From: Pseudomonas cerasi
GTDB lineage: Bacteria > Pseudomonadota > Gammaproteobacteria > Pseudomonadales > Pseudomonadaceae
Assembly (NCBI RefSeq): GCF_900074915.1
Contig: NZ_LT222319.1
Location: forward strand, 1,175,001-1,239,000
Direction of reading: 5' to 3'
DNA length: 64,000 nt
The translations under genes and the position numbers were made by a program. This document shows positions 9,164 to 18,444 of this stretch, in pieces. How positions within the stretch are numbered: the first letter of the stretch is position 1; each line of letters begins with the position of its first letter. The notes below the pieces were generated by a model, which did no database searches, was not told where the DNA came from, and saw only the letters and a list, made by a program, of their open reading frames with translations.

Positions 9164-9901
9164 TTGAGCTCAGTCAGTAAATCGATCCTGTTGGTGGATG
9201 ACGATCAGGAAATTCGCGAGTTGCTGGACACCTACCTGAGCCGCGCCGGTTTTCAGGTGCGCACAGTGGGCGATGGCGCGGATTTCCGTCGAGCGTTCAA
9301 CGACGAACCAAGCGATCTGCTGATCCTCGACGTCATGCTGCCCGATGAAGACGGTTTCAGTCTGTGTCGCTGGATCCGCCAGCACCCGCGTCAGCCGCAT
9401 GTGCCGATCATCATGTTGACCGCCAGTTCGGACGAAGCCGACCGGGTCATCGGTCTGGAACTGGGGGCCGATGATTACCTTGGCAAGCCGTTCAGCCCGC
9501 GCGAGCTTCAGGCCCGCATCAAGGCGCTGTTGCGACGTGCCCAGTTCGGTCAGGAGCGTCCGGGTGGCGACGTGATCCTGTTTGATGAGTGGCGACTCGA
9601 TATGGTCAGCCACAGGCTGTTTCACAACGACGGCGAAGAGGTGATTCTGTCCGGCGCCGACTTCGCACTGCTCAAACTGTTTCTCGACAACCCCCAGCAG
9701 ATTCTCGACCGCGACACCATCGGCAATGCCACACGTGGGCGTGAGTTGATGCCGCTGGAGCGCATCGTCGACATGGCGGTCAGTCGCCTGCGTCAGCGTC
9801 TGCGCGACACCGGCAAGTCGCCGCGTCTGATCCGCACTATTCGCGGCAGTGGTTACCTGCTGGCCGCAAACGTCAACTCGCAAGCGGGCAACGGCTATTA
9901 A
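9164..9901 (+). CDS. gltR: OmpR-family response regulator of glucose uptake
   Basis: The 245-residue product has a receiver domain (1-125; acidic D12-D14, phosphoacceptor D56 in LLILDVMLPDEDGF, conserved lysine in LGKPFSPREL) and a C-terminal OmpR-type winged helix ending RTIRGSGYLLA. The start is a TTG at 9164, preceded by a weak AAGGA. Position between glk and a histidine kinase, next to gtsABCD and oprB, identifies it as GltR, the regulator that in pseudomonads controls the glucose porin and ABC transporter. It is likely in one transcript with edd and glk, so its own expression may follow HexR control. Confidence 0.9.
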   Translation: MSSVSKSILLVDDDQEIRELLDTYLSRAGFQVRTVGDGADFRRAFNDEPSDLLILDVMLPDEDGFSLCRWIRQHPRQPHVPIIMLTASSDEADRVIGLELGADDYLGKPFSPRELQARIKALLRRAQFGQERPGGDVILFDEWRLDMVSHRLFHNDGEEVILSGADFALLKLFLDNPQQILDRDTIGNATRGRELMPLERIVDMAVSRLRQRLRDTGKSPRLIRTIRGSGYLLAANVNSQAGNGY

Positions 9902-11369
9902 ACCGACAGGGGCAGGCACGAAGAGAACCGGCCTGCCGCTGCCGCGCTCGTTGCTGGGGCGCATGTTGCTGCTGACCTTGCTGGCAGTTCTTTTGGCGCA
10001 GGCGCTGTCCAGCGTGATCTGGCTGTCACAGTTGCGTGCCACGCAGATGGAAGGCCTGGTGACCAGTGCGCGCAGTCTGGCGTACTCGATGGCGGCCAGT
10101 GTCAGCTACTTTCGCTCATTGCCGCTGGCTTACCGGCCCATGGTGCTCGACCAGTTACGCAGTATGGGTGGCACACGGTTCGTGGTGTCACTCAACGATC
10201 ACCCGCTGGACATGCAGATCATGCAGCCCACCCCTCGCAAGCAGGCGGTGCTGGACGTGGTGGGCGAGGTGCTGCGCCAGCGACTGGGCAATGGTCCGGA
10301 CATCACCGTATGGTTCGCGCGGCCCGAAGAACTGCGGATCTTCAACAGCGACCTGAAGCTCGACGAGCTGCCGCGTTCGTGGGCGCATTACGCGCTGACA
10401 CTCGAGCCGGTGAACCCGCCGGTGCTGGTTACGCAAATCGAAATGGCGCCGGGCGAGTGGTTCTACATTGCCTCGCTGCTGCCCGAACCCTACACCTCGC
10501 TGGAGGAGCAGGAGCTGCCTCTTCAGCAGGTCTCGTTCATTGTCCTGACCAGCGCATTTCTGCTGTTGTTCATCGGCTTGCTGGTGCACTGGCAGAGCCG
10601 CCCGCTCAAGCGTCTGGCGCGGGCCGCACGGGACATGTCGCTGGGCGCGGACGTCGAACCTGTGGTCGAGGGCGGCGGCAGCGAAGTCATCGAGGTCAGC
10701 CGGGCGTTCAATGCCATGCGCACACGGATCAGTCGCTACCTGACCGAGCGGGGGCAGTTGTTCAGTGCCATTTCCCATGATTTGCGTACGCCCATCACCC
10801 GTTTGCGCTTGCGGGTCGAGCTGCTCGAGGACGAGCAACTGCAACGCAAATTCAGTCGCGACCTGGATGAACTGGAGCTGCTGGTCAAAGGCGCGCTGCA
10901 GTGCGTCAAGGACACTGATATTCATGAAAACATCGAGCCGGTAGACCTCAACGCGCTGCTTGAATGTCTGGTCGAACCCTGGCTGCTTGCTGACGGCAAT
11001 GGGCGGGTCACGCAGCAGGGTGAGGCTCAGGCTGCCTATTCAGGCAAACCGCTGGCGCTCAAGCGCTGCATCGGCAACCTGATCGATAACGCGCTCAAAT
11101 ACGGTGATCGCGCGCATCTGAAAGTCGAGGACGATGCCCAGGCGTTCGTACTGCATGTCGATGACGAAGGTCCTGGCGTTCCCGAGCAGCGTCTCGAACA
11201 CGTTTTCGAACCGCATTTCCGTCTGGCAGGCAATCAGCAGCAGGGCTACGGTCTCGGCCTGGGCATCGCTCGCAACATTGCCCACAGTCATGGCGGCGAA
11301 GTCAGCCTGCAGAACCTGCGTGACGGAGGGTTGCGGGTAACGTTGTACCTGCCGAGAACTGTGGAATGA
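9849..11369 (+). CDS. gltS: Sensor histidine kinase partner of GltR
   Basis: This is the GltS/GtrS-type kinase, which in pseudomonads responds to glucose-derived ketogluconate signals. Numbering from the ATG at 9849 (506 residues) it has an N-terminal membrane segment (38-60), a periplasmic sensor region (about 61-225), a second membrane segment (228-248), a HAMP linker, HisKA with H310 in AISHDLRTPITRLRL, and a HATPase domain (NLIDNALKYG, DEGPGVP, GYGLGLGIARNI). The start is uncertain: the ATG at 9849 overlaps gltR by 53 bp and adds a polar tail, whereas the ATG at 9963 lies directly at the first membrane segment after a GGGG stretch. Confidence 0.88.
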   Translation: MVTCWPQTSTRKRATAIKPTGAGTKRTGLPLPRSLLGRMLLLTLLAVLLAQALSSVIWLSQLRATQMEGLVTSARSLAYSMAASVSYFRSLPLAYRPMVLDQLRSMGGTRFVVSLNDHPLDMQIMQPTPRKQAVLDVVGEVLRQRLGNGPDITVWFARPEELRIFNSDLKLDELPRSWAHYALTLEPVNPPVLVTQIEMAPGEWFYIASLLPEPYTSLEEQELPLQQVSFIVLTSAFLLLFIGLLVHWQSRPLKRLARAARDMSLGADVEPVVEGGGSEVIEVSRAFNAMRTRISRYLTERGQLFSAISHDLRTPITRLRLRVELLEDEQLQRKFSRDLDELELLVKGALQCVKDTDIHENIEPVDLNALLECLVEPWLLADGNGRVTQQGEAQAAYSGKPLALKRCIGNLIDNALKYGDRAHLKVEDDAQAFVLHVDDEGPGVPEQRLEHVFEPHFRLAGNQQQGYGLGLGIARNIAHSHGGEVSLQNLRDGGLRVTLYLPRTVE

Positions 11370-11414
11370 CGCGCTGCACAGTGGCTTTTGGCTAGCGATT
11401 GCACCGGGATTTCA

Positions 11415-11436
11415 ATTGTCACCATCCTGTGACAAT
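11415..11436. promoter_or_regulatory. Perfect palindrome upstream of gtsA
   Basis: ATTGTCAC-CATCCT-GTGACAAT is a perfect 8+8 inverted repeat about 100 bp upstream of the gtsA start. It is a candidate operator for the glucose transport operon, possibly for GltR. OmpR-family proteins more often bind direct repeats, so the assignment is tentative. Confidence 0.5.
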
Positions 11437-11538
11437 CACGCGTCCCTTCGTTACTGTCGGCGCGTCAGGCTTGGTTAGACTCCCACGAAGCGCAAGCACC
11501 AGACTTGCTCATGCATAACAACAAGAAAGGTCAATTCG

Positions 11539-12825
11539 ATGAATTCCATGTCACGTCTCGCTGTTGTCATCTCTCTCGCTTCGTTGTTCCCTCTGAGCGC
11601 TAACGCCGCTGAATCCAAAGGCACCGTAGAAGTCGTGCACTGGTGGACGTCGGGTGGCGAAAAGGCTGCAGTCGATGTTCTGAAAGCTCAGGTTGAAAAG
11701 GACGGCTTTACCTGGAAGGACGGCGCCGTTGCAGGCGGCGGCGGCTCCACGGCCATGACCGTGCTCAAGAGCCGTGCGGTTGCCGGAAATCCTCCCGGTG
11801 TAGCCCAGATCAAAGGCCCGGATATTCAGGAATGGGCCTCTACCGGCCTGCTCGATACCGATGCGCTGAAAGAGGTCGCCAAGTCCGAGAAGTGGGACTC
11901 CCTGCTGGACAAGAAAGTCTCCGACACCGTGAAGTACGACGGTGATTACGTAGCAGTACCGGTGAACATTCACCGCGTCAACTGGCTGTGGATCAACCCT
12001 GAAGTCTTCAAGAAAGCCGGTATCGACAAGGCGCCTGCAACGCTCGAAGAGTTTTACGCGGCAGGCGACAAGCTGAAAAAAGCCGGCTTCATCCCGCTCG
12101 CCCACGGTGGCCAGCCTTGGCAGGACAGCACCGTCTTTGAAGCTGTCGTGCTCTCGGTAATGGGGGCTGACGGCTACAAGAAAGCTCTGGTCGATCTGGA
12201 CAACGGCGCGTTGACCGGCCCAGAAATGGTCAAGTCGCTCGCCGAACTCAAGAAAGTCGCGACCTACATGGATGCCGATGGCAAGGGCCAGGACTGGAAC
12301 CTGGAAGCTGGCAAGGTCATCAATGGCAAGGCCGGCATGCAGATCATGGGCGACTGGGCCAAGAGTGAATGGACCGCAGCCAAAAAGGTCGCTGGCAAGG
12401 ATTACCAGTGCGTAGCCTTCCCGGGCACCGAAAAAGCCTTTACCTACAACATCGACTCGCTGGCCGTCTTCAAGCAGAAAGACAAGGGCACGACTGCCGC
12501 ACAGCAGGATCTGGCCAAGGTCGCCATGGGCGAGGACTTCCAGAAGGTCTTCAGCATCAACAAGGGTTCGATCCCGGTTCGTGAAGACATGCTGTCCGAC
12601 ATGAGCAAATACGGTTTCGACTCGTGTGCGCAAACCGCTGCGAAGGACTTCCTGGCTGATTCGAAAACCGGTGGTCTGCAGCCAAGCATGGCGCACAACA
12701 TGGCAACTACGCTGGCAGTGCAGGGCGCGTTCTTCGATGTGGTGACCAACTACATCAATGACCCGAAAGCTGATCCGGCCGAAACAGCCAAAAAGCTGGG
12801 CGCTGCGATCAAGTCTGCCAAGTAA
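11539..12825 (+). CDS. gtsA: Glucose ABC transporter periplasmic binding protein
   Basis: The 428-residue product has a signal peptide (hydrophobic stretch after MNSMSRL, cleaved near SANAAES) and the fold pattern of family 1 sugar-binding proteins: [17 protein letters not shown] at the mature N terminus, [18 protein letters not shown], and [14 protein letters not shown], rich in aromatic residues for sugar stacking. It captures glucose in the periplasm for GtsBC. It opens the gtsABCD operon. A 37-bp hairpin lies between it and gtsB, the usual arrangement that keeps binding-protein mRNA more abundant than permease mRNA. Confidence 0.93.
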   Translation: MNSMSRLAVVISLASLFPLSANAAESKGTVEVVHWWTSGGEKAAVDVLKAQVEKDGFTWKDGAVAGGGGSTAMTVLKSRAVAGNPPGVAQIKGPDIQEWASTGLLDTDALKEVAKSEKWDSLLDKKVSDTVKYDGDYVAVPVNIHRVNWLWINPEVFKKAGIDKAPATLEEFYAAGDKLKKAGFIPLAHGGQPWQDSTVFEAVVLSVMGADGYKKALVDLDNGALTGPEMVKSLAELKKVATYMDADGKGQDWNLEAGKVINGKAGMQIMGDWAKSEWTAAKKVAGKDYQCVAFPGTEKAFTYNIDSLAVFKQKDKGTTAAQQDLAKVAMGEDFQKVFSINKGSIPVREDMLSDMSKYGFDSCAQTAAKDFLADSKTGGLQPSMAHNMATTLAVQGAFFDVVTNYINDPKADPAETAKKLGAAIKSAK

Positions 12826-12853
12826 TTCGTTCTGAACCGCCTTTAACCGTCGT

Positions 12854-12890
12854 CCGCAGTGTTGAAATCCCTGGTTGATTTCACCTGCGG
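12854..12890 (+). other. Intercistronic hairpin between gtsA and gtsB
   Basis: The outer arms CCGC/GCGG and inner arms TGAAATC/GATTTCA enclose a short loop. No T-run follows. It probably stabilises the gtsA portion of the message by blocking 3' exonucleases, as seen in many binding-protein operons. Confidence 0.55.
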
Positions 12891-12929
12891 CTGCGGCCTG
12901 GATTCGATACACCGCATGGGATACTCCCG

Positions 12930-13838
12930 ATGAGCTCTGTCGCTGCGAACAGCAAAGCCTCGCCAATGGATGCGCTGCAACGCTGGCTACCAAAACTGGT
13001 GCTGGCCCCCAGCATGTTCATCGTGCTGGTGGGTTTCTATGGCTATATCCTCTGGACATTCGCACTGTCGTTCACCAACTCGACGTTCCTGCCTTCTTAT
13101 AAATGGGTCGGTCTGGCGCAATACGCGCGTCTCATGGACAACGATCGCTGGTGGGTGGCAAGCAAGAACCTTGCTGTCTTTGGCGGGATGTTCATTGCAA
13201 TCAGCCTGGTGATCGGGGTCCTGCTGGCCGTCCTGCTGGACCAGCGGATTCGTCGCGAGGGCATGATTCGTACTATCTACCTGTACCCGATGGCGCTGTC
13301 GATGATCGTCACCGGTACTGCCTGGAAGTGGTTGCTCAACCCAGGCCTGGGCCTGGACAAGATGTTGCGCGACTGGGGCTGGGAAGGTTTCCGTTTCGAC
13401 TGGCTGATTGACCAGGACCGCGTGGTGTACTGCCTGGTCATCGCAGCGGTATGGCAGTCCTCCGGCTTCGTCATGGCGTTGTTTCTGGCAGGTCTGCGTG
13501 GCGTCGATCAGTCGATCATTCGCGCGGCCCAGATGGATGGCGCGAGTTTGCCGATGATCTACTGGCGCGTCGTGCTGCCAAGCCTGCGTCCGGTGTTCTT
13601 CAGTGCCGTGATGATTCTCGCGCACATTGCGATCAAGAGTTTCGACCTGGTAGCCGCGATGACCGCCGGTGGCCCCGGTTACTCATCCGACCTGCCGGCG
13701 ATGTTCATGTATTCGTTCACCTTTAGCCGCGGCCAGATGGGCATGGGTTCTGCCAGTGCGATTCTGATGCTCGGCGCGATCCTGGCGATTCTGGTGCCGT
13801 ATCTGTATTCCGAGCTGAGGACCAAACGCCATGACTAG
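12930..13838 (+). CDS. gtsB: Glucose ABC transporter permease
   Basis: The 302-residue product is an inner-membrane permease of the MalF/UgpA type with about six hydrophobic segments. The EAA loop that contacts the ATPase is seen as IRAAQMDGASLPMIYWRVVLP. The N terminus carries a short polar tail before the first membrane helix (MFIVLVGFYGYILWTFAL). It overlaps gtsC by 8 bp. With GtsC it forms the channel through which glucose delivered by GtsA enters. Confidence 0.93.
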   Translation: MSSVAANSKASPMDALQRWLPKLVLAPSMFIVLVGFYGYILWTFALSFTNSTFLPSYKWVGLAQYARLMDNDRWWVASKNLAVFGGMFIAISLVIGVLLAVLLDQRIRREGMIRTIYLYPMALSMIVTGTAWKWLLNPGLGLDKMLRDWGWEGFRFDWLIDQDRVVYCLVIAAVWQSSGFVMALFLAGLRGVDQSIIRAAQMDGASLPMIYWRVVLPSLRPVFFSAVMILAHIAIKSFDLVAAMTAGGPGYSSDLPAMFMYSFTFSRGQMGMGSASAILMLGAILAILVPYLYSELRTKRHD

Positions 13839-14676
13839 TCATGTTGGCAAACCGGGCATCAGCTTCAGTCGTGTTCTGATTTACGCCGTGCTGATGCTGG
13901 CCTGTCTGATTTATCTGGTGCCGTTGGTGGTGATGCTGTTCACCAGCTTCAAGACACCCGAAGACATCGGCACCGGCAACCTGTTGAGCTGGCCGAGCGT
14001 AGTGACTGCAATCGGCTGGATAAAAGCCTGGGACCTGGTCGATGGTTATTTCTGGAACTCGATAAAAATCACTGTTCCGGCCGTGATCATCTCCACCGCA
14101 ATCGGCGCGCTCAATGGCTATGTGCTGTCGATGTGGCGCTTCAAGGGCTCGCAGCTGTTCTTCGGTCTGTTGCTGTTCGGTTGCTTTCTGCCGTTTCAGA
14201 CCGTCTTGCTGCCGGCATCCTTCACACTGGGCAAGATGGGGCTGGCCAATACGACCACCGGGCTGGTGTTTGTTCACGTGGTCTACGGACTGGCATTTAC
14301 CACGCTATTCTTCCGTAACTACTACGTCAGCATTCCCGATGCGCTGGTCAAGGCTGCACGGTTGGACGGTGCCGGTTTCTTCACCATCTTCGGGCGCATC
14401 ATTCTACCGATGTCCACGCCTATCGTGATGGTTTGCCTGATCTGGCAGTTCACCCAGATCTGGAACGATTTCCTGTTCGGCGTTGTGTTCTCCAGCGGCG
14501 ATTCTCAGCCGATCACTGTGGCTCTGAACAATCTGGTCAACACCAGCACAGGTGCCAAGGAATACAACGTTGACATGGCGGCGGCGATGATTGCCGGCCT
14601 GCCGACACTGCTGGTCTACGTACTGGCTGGCAAGTATTTCCTGCGTGGGCTTACGGCCGGCGCGGTCAAGGGGTAA
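13831..14676 (+). CDS. gtsC: Glucose ABC transporter permease
   Basis: The 281-residue product is the second permease, of the MalG/UgpE type. It has a first membrane helix at about 15-38, followed by a periplasmic loop, and the EAA motif LVKAARLDGAGFFTIFGRIILP. The start codon lies within the last codons of gtsB, and gtsD begins 2 bp after the stop, so the three genes are tightly coupled. Confidence 0.93.
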   Translation: MTSHVGKPGISFSRVLIYAVLMLACLIYLVPLVVMLFTSFKTPEDIGTGNLLSWPSVVTAIGWIKAWDLVDGYFWNSIKITVPAVIISTAIGALNGYVLSMWRFKGSQLFFGLLLFGCFLPFQTVLLPASFTLGKMGLANTTTGLVFVHVVYGLAFTTLFFRNYYVSIPDALVKAARLDGAGFFTIFGRIILPMSTPIVMVCLIWQFTQIWNDFLFGVVFSSGDSQPITVALNNLVNTSTGAKEYNVDMAAAMIAGLPTLLVYVLAGKYFLRGLTAGAVKG

Positions 14677-14678
14677 TC

Positions 14679-15848
14679 ATGGCGACTCTCGAATTACGCA
14701 ACGTCAACAAGACCTACGGCAGCAATCTGCCGGACACACTCAAGAACATCGACCTGTCGATCAAGGATGGCGAGTTCCTGATTCTGGTCGGTCCATCGGG
14801 CTGTGGTAAATCCACGCTGATGAACTGCATTGCCGGTCTGGAAAGCATCAGTGGCGGTGAGATCCTGATCGACGGCCAGGACGTCAGCGGCACCAGCCCC
14901 AAGGACCGCGACATTGCCATGGTCTTTCAGTCCTACGCCCTGTATCCGACCATGAGCGTGCGTGAAAACATCGCGTTCGGGCTGAAGATCCGCAAGATGC
15001 CGCAAGCCGACATCGACGCTGAAGTGGCGCGCGTTGCCAAACTGTTGCAGATCGAGCACTTGCTCAATCGCAAGCCGGGCCAGATGTCCGGTGGTCAGCA
15101 GCAGCGTGTCGCGATGGGCCGTGCCTTGGCGCGTCGACCGAAGATCTACCTGTTCGACGAGCCACTCTCCAACCTCGACGCCAAGTTGCGCGTCGAGATG
15201 CGCACCGAAATGAAGTTGATGCATCAACGCCTCAAAACCACCACCGTTTATGTGACCCACGATCAGATCGAGGCCATGACGCTGGGTGACAAGGTGGCGG
15301 TGATGAAGGACGGTATCGTCCAGCAGTTCGGCACGCCCAAGCAGATCTACACCGATCCGGCCAACCTGTTCGTCGCCAGTTTCATCGGTTCGCCGCCGAT
15401 GAACTTTATCCCGCTGCGCCTGCAACGCAAGGATGGCCAGTTGATCGCTGCGCTCGACAGTGGTCAGGCCCGTTGCGAGCTGCCGGTGGGCGTGTCCGAT
15501 GCAGGCCTTGAAGATAGAGAAATCATTCTTGGTATTCGCCCCGAACAGATTATGCTGGCCGGCGCTGAATCGACCGGGCTGCCGACCATTCGTGCCGAGG
15601 TCCAGGTGACCGAGCCGACCGGTCCGGATACGCTGGTGTTCGTCACGCTCAATCAGAGCAAGGTTTGCTGTCGCCTCGCCCCGGATGTCGCACCGCAGGT
15701 TGGCGAGAGCCTTACCCTGCAATTCGATCCTGCCAGGGTGCTGATTTTCGATGCCCAGAGCGGCGAGCGTCTCGGGGTGCTGGGAGCGCGACTGGCGGCT
15801 GAACGGGAAAACAATGTGTCACCGGTCGAGCCGCAAGTGATAAATTGA
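14679..15848 (+). CDS. gtsD: Sugar ABC transporter ATP-binding protein
   Basis: The 389-residue product is a MalK/UgpC-type ATPase. It has Walker A GPSGCGKST, the Q-loop VFQSYALYP, the ABC signature MSGGQQQRVAMGRAL (Met in place of the usual Leu), Walker B IYLFDEPLSNLDA, the switch histidine in VYVTHDQIEAM, and a C-terminal TOBE-like regulatory domain (about 240-370). It energises GtsBC. The C-terminal tail after the TOBE domain (NNVSPVEPQVIN) is short and polar. Confidence 0.94.
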   Translation: MATLELRNVNKTYGSNLPDTLKNIDLSIKDGEFLILVGPSGCGKSTLMNCIAGLESISGGEILIDGQDVSGTSPKDRDIAMVFQSYALYPTMSVRENIAFGLKIRKMPQADIDAEVARVAKLLQIEHLLNRKPGQMSGGQQQRVAMGRALARRPKIYLFDEPLSNLDAKLRVEMRTEMKLMHQRLKTTTVYVTHDQIEAMTLGDKVAVMKDGIVQQFGTPKQIYTDPANLFVASFIGSPPMNFIPLRLQRKDGQLIAALDSGQARCELPVGVSDAGLEDREIILGIRPEQIMLAGAESTGLPTIRAEVQVTEPTGPDTLVFVTLNQSKVCCRLAPDVAPQVGESLTLQFDPARVLIFDAQSGERLGVLGARLAAERENNVSPVEPQVIN

Positions 15849-15973
15849 TTCAGCAACGAGCATCGCTGGCTGGCCGTCTGCTGCCAAAACGCACGGCCGA
15901 CCAGCGAACACAGGGCAGTGAATGAAGTAACACGTCTACCAAAGCTAATAACAATAAAACGAGGATTGATGGG

Positions 15974-17335
15974 ATGAAGAAGATCAACAAAGGTAAATCG
16001 CTTTCCCGGCTCCAGTTGGTATGCAAGCTGTCGGCGTTGGGTGCGATGGGTCTGGCAGGCAGCGTTCACGCCGCCGAGCCGTTTGCCGCAGATTCACCCT
16101 GGATGACGGGTGACTGGGGTGGCAAGCGCACCGAGTTGCTGGACAAGGGTTATGACTTCTCGCTGGAATACGTTTCCGAGATGGCCAGCAACCTGAAGGG
16201 CGGCTACAACGACGACACCACCGGTCGTTACAGCGACCAGTTCGCGCTGGGCATGAAAGTCGATTTGCAGAAAGTTCTCGGCTGGCAGGACGCAGAGTTC
16301 AAGCTGGCAATCACCGAACGTAGCGGTCGCAACATCTCCAATGACCGTATCGGCGATCCTCGCGCCGGTACACTCAGCTCCTCCCAGGAAGTCTGGGGCC
16401 GTGGTCAGACCTGGCGTCTGACGCAGATGTGGATCAAGCAGAAGTACTTCGACGGCGCGCTGGACGTCAAGGCCGGCCGTTTCGGTCCGGGCGAAGACTT
16501 CAACAGCTTCCCGTGCGACTTCCAGAACCTGTCATTCTGCGGCTCGCAGGTCGGTAACTACGTAAGCACCTGGTACAACTGGCCAATCAGCCAGTGGGCG
16601 TTGCGCATCAAGTACAACATCACGCCTGAAGTCTATGCCCAGGTGGGTGTGTACGAGCAGAACCCGTCCAACCTGGAAACAGGCAACGGCTTCAAGCTCA
16701 GTGGCAGTGGCACCGAAGGCATGATTCTGCCGGTCGAACTGGTCTGGACTCCATCCTTCAATTCGTTGCCCGGTGAGTACCGTGTCGGTTACTACAAGAG
16801 CACGCCAAACGCCAACGACGTCTATGAAGACGTGAATGGTCAGCCGCAAGCGCTGACTGGCGCAGCGTTCAAGTCGCACAGCAGCAAGCATGGCTGGTGG
16901 GTCGTGGCTCAGCAACAACTGACCACGCATGACGGCGATGCTTCGCGCGGCCTCAGCATTTTTGCCAACGCCACCGTGCATGACAAGGCGACCAACTTCG
17001 TCGACAACTACCAGCAGATCGGTTTCACGTACAAAGGTCCGTTCAACTCGCGTCCGAAAGATGACATCGGTATCGGTATTGCCCGTATCCACGTCAACGA
17101 CGATGTGCAGGATCGCGTGCGTCTGGCCAACCAGATCAGCGGTATCAATGACTATGACAACCCTGGCTACCTGCCGGTCCAGAGCACTGAGTACAACTCT
17201 GAAATCTACTACGGCTTCCATGTCACCAACTGGCTGACCGTGCGTCCCAACCTGCAGTACATCAAGCATCCTGGTGGCGTAGATCAGGTTGATGATGCGC
17301 TGGTAGCGGGCATCAAGATCCAGTCGAAGTTCTGA
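15974..17335 (+). CDS. oprB: Carbohydrate-selective outer-membrane porin OprB
   Basis: The 453-residue product has a signal peptide cleaved after GSVHAAEP, then the OprB N-terminal motif SPWMTGDWGGKRTELLDKGY, and ends in a beta-barrel closing strand with C-terminal phenylalanine (GIKIQSKF), as required for BAM insertion. It facilitates glucose entry across the outer membrane for GtsA. A GAGGATTGATGGG stretch precedes the ATG. It follows gtsD by 125 bp and is closed by a strong terminator, so it may be the last gene of the gts transcript or have its own promoter. Confidence 0.95.
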   Translation: MKKINKGKSLSRLQLVCKLSALGAMGLAGSVHAAEPFAADSPWMTGDWGGKRTELLDKGYDFSLEYVSEMASNLKGGYNDDTTGRYSDQFALGMKVDLQKVLGWQDAEFKLAITERSGRNISNDRIGDPRAGTLSSSQEVWGRGQTWRLTQMWIKQKYFDGALDVKAGRFGPGEDFNSFPCDFQNLSFCGSQVGNYVSTWYNWPISQWALRIKYNITPEVYAQVGVYEQNPSNLETGNGFKLSGSGTEGMILPVELVWTPSFNSLPGEYRVGYYKSTPNANDVYEDVNGQPQALTGAAFKSHSSKHGWWVVAQQQLTTHDGDASRGLSIFANATVHDKATNFVDNYQQIGFTYKGPFNSRPKDDIGIGIARIHVNDDVQDRVRLANQISGINDYDNPGYLPVQSTEYNSEIYYGFHVTNWLTVRPNLQYIKHPGGVDQVDDALVAGIKIQSKF

Positions 17336-17379
17336 TTATTGACTGACGCGTAACGCGATCAAGGGTCGTGTGTGCTTTG

Positions 17380-17406
17380 CGGGCAGCCTGGCTGCCCGTT
17401 TTTTTT
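17380..17406 (+). terminator. Rho-independent terminator after oprB
   Basis: CGGGCAGC-CTG-GCTGCCCG hairpin followed directly by eight T residues, 45 bp past the oprB stop. Confidence 0.92.
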
Positions 17407-17443
17407 GGCTTGATCCTTTTATTTTTCAGGGACGCGATTGGCG

Positions 17444-18319
17444 ATGACCACTCACGACGCGCAACTGCCTGAACATCCATTGCAGCGCTTCTTCCGATCC
17501 CGACGTGCCAGACCGACTTTCGAGTGGGAGCGCCATCAACTGCGCGATGTGCTGGTCATCGACCACCCGCAATGTCAGGCCGTGTTCAGTCGTCAGGGCG
17601 CGCAACTGCTGCATTTTCAGCCGCAGGGCCAGAAACCCTGGCTCTGGTGTGCCGCTCAGTGGCCACAGGTGGGCGCCATTCGTGGAGGCGTGCCAGTCTG
17701 CTGGCCTTGGTATGGCCGGCATCCCGGCGAGAGCGGCTGGCCGGCGCACGGCTGGGGGCGTTTGCTGGACTGGAAGCTGATCGACAGCAGTGAGTGCGAA
17801 GAAGGCGTGAGCCTGCACTGGCGCTTGCAACTGTGGGACTGGCAGGTCGATCTGCATGCTGAACTGGGGCAGGGCATGGAACTGCGTCTGAGCACGCGTC
17901 ACGAGGACAGCGAGCCGTGTCACTTCAGCCATGCGCTGCACGCGTACTGGCGGATCGGTGATGTGGCTGAAGTCGCGCTGGAGGGGCTCGACGGTGCACA
18001 GGGTTATGACGAACTCAGCCGACAGGCGTGTCAGCAACACGGCGAACTGCGCGTGGCAGGCGCCTGCCAGCGCGTATTCGAACACGCCGGCGCCCTACAG
18101 CTCCAGGACCCGATCTGGCAGCGCAGGCTTAACATCGACACCGGCGACAGCACCAACACCGTCGTCTGGCACCCCGGCAGCAGACCGCTTCTCGGCGTAT
18201 GCGGCAGCGAAACCACAGGCTTCGTCCGTGTCGAAGCCGTCTCAGGCTCCGGCGACACCTTCAGCCTGCGGCCCGGAGAGCAGGTGCAGCTCAAACTGCA
18301 AGCCAGCCTGGCAGGGTGA
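17444..18319 (+). CDS. D-hexose-6-phosphate mutarotase (YeaD-like aldose epimerase)
   Basis: The product (about 291 residues) belongs to the aldose-1-epimerase superfamily, YeaD branch, which interconverts the alpha and beta anomers of glucose-6-phosphate. Typical segments are the sugar-phosphate pocket GAQLLHFQPQGQKPWLW, IRGGVPVCWPWYG, the catalytic-site region HFSHALHAYWRIGDV, and the C-terminal NTVVWHPGSR. Its place between the glucose porin and hexR/zwf fits supply of the beta anomer to glucose-6-phosphate dehydrogenase. The ATG at 17444 is preferred to the in-frame TTG at 17438 because the CAGGGA ribosome site then has normal spacing. Confidence 0.9.
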   Translation: MTTHDAQLPEHPLQRFFRSRRARPTFEWERHQLRDVLVIDHPQCQAVFSRQGAQLLHFQPQGQKPWLWCAAQWPQVGAIRGGVPVCWPWYGRHPGESGWPAHGWGRLLDWKLIDSSECEEGVSLHWRLQLWDWQVDLHAELGQGMELRLSTRHEDSEPCHFSHALHAYWRIGDVAEVALEGLDGAQGYDELSRQACQQHGELRVAGACQRVFEHAGALQLQDPIWQRRLNIDTGDSTNTVVWHPGSRPLLGVCGSETTGFVRVEAVSGSGDTFSLRPGEQVQLKLQASLAG

Positions 18320-18378
18320 GTTGCGTCGTCTTCACTCGCGCTCAGCAAGGATCCACCTGAGGATCACAGAACCGCTGT

Positions 18379-18422
18379 GTGACGCAGAGCGTCACGAAAG
18401 GCATTCCTACGCGGAGCGTTGG
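18379..18422. repeat. REP-like tandem palindromes
   Basis: Two adjacent hairpins: GTGACGC-AGA-GCGTCAC (18379-18395) and CCTACGC-GGA-GCGTTGG with one mismatch (18406-18422). The GACGCAGAGCGTCAC and ACGCGGAGCGT cores resemble the repetitive extragenic palindromes I associate with P. syringae genomes. It lies between the convergent mutarotase and hexR genes, the usual place for such elements. Confidence 0.7.
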
Positions 18423-18444
18423 AGCGATAGTCAACGACACCCAG

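Noticed and set aside
9849..9963. The 53-bp gltR-gltS overlap as an unusual fusion or programmed frameshift
   Set aside because: The extra N-terminal residues are polar and non-conserved in appearance, and an ATG at 9963 just before the membrane helix gives a simple explanation.
11415..11436. The gtsA palindrome as a fourth HexR site (TTGT...ACAA)
   Set aside because: The half-sites are separated by 14 bp rather than 7-8 bp, and the outer bases form a different, perfect palindrome.
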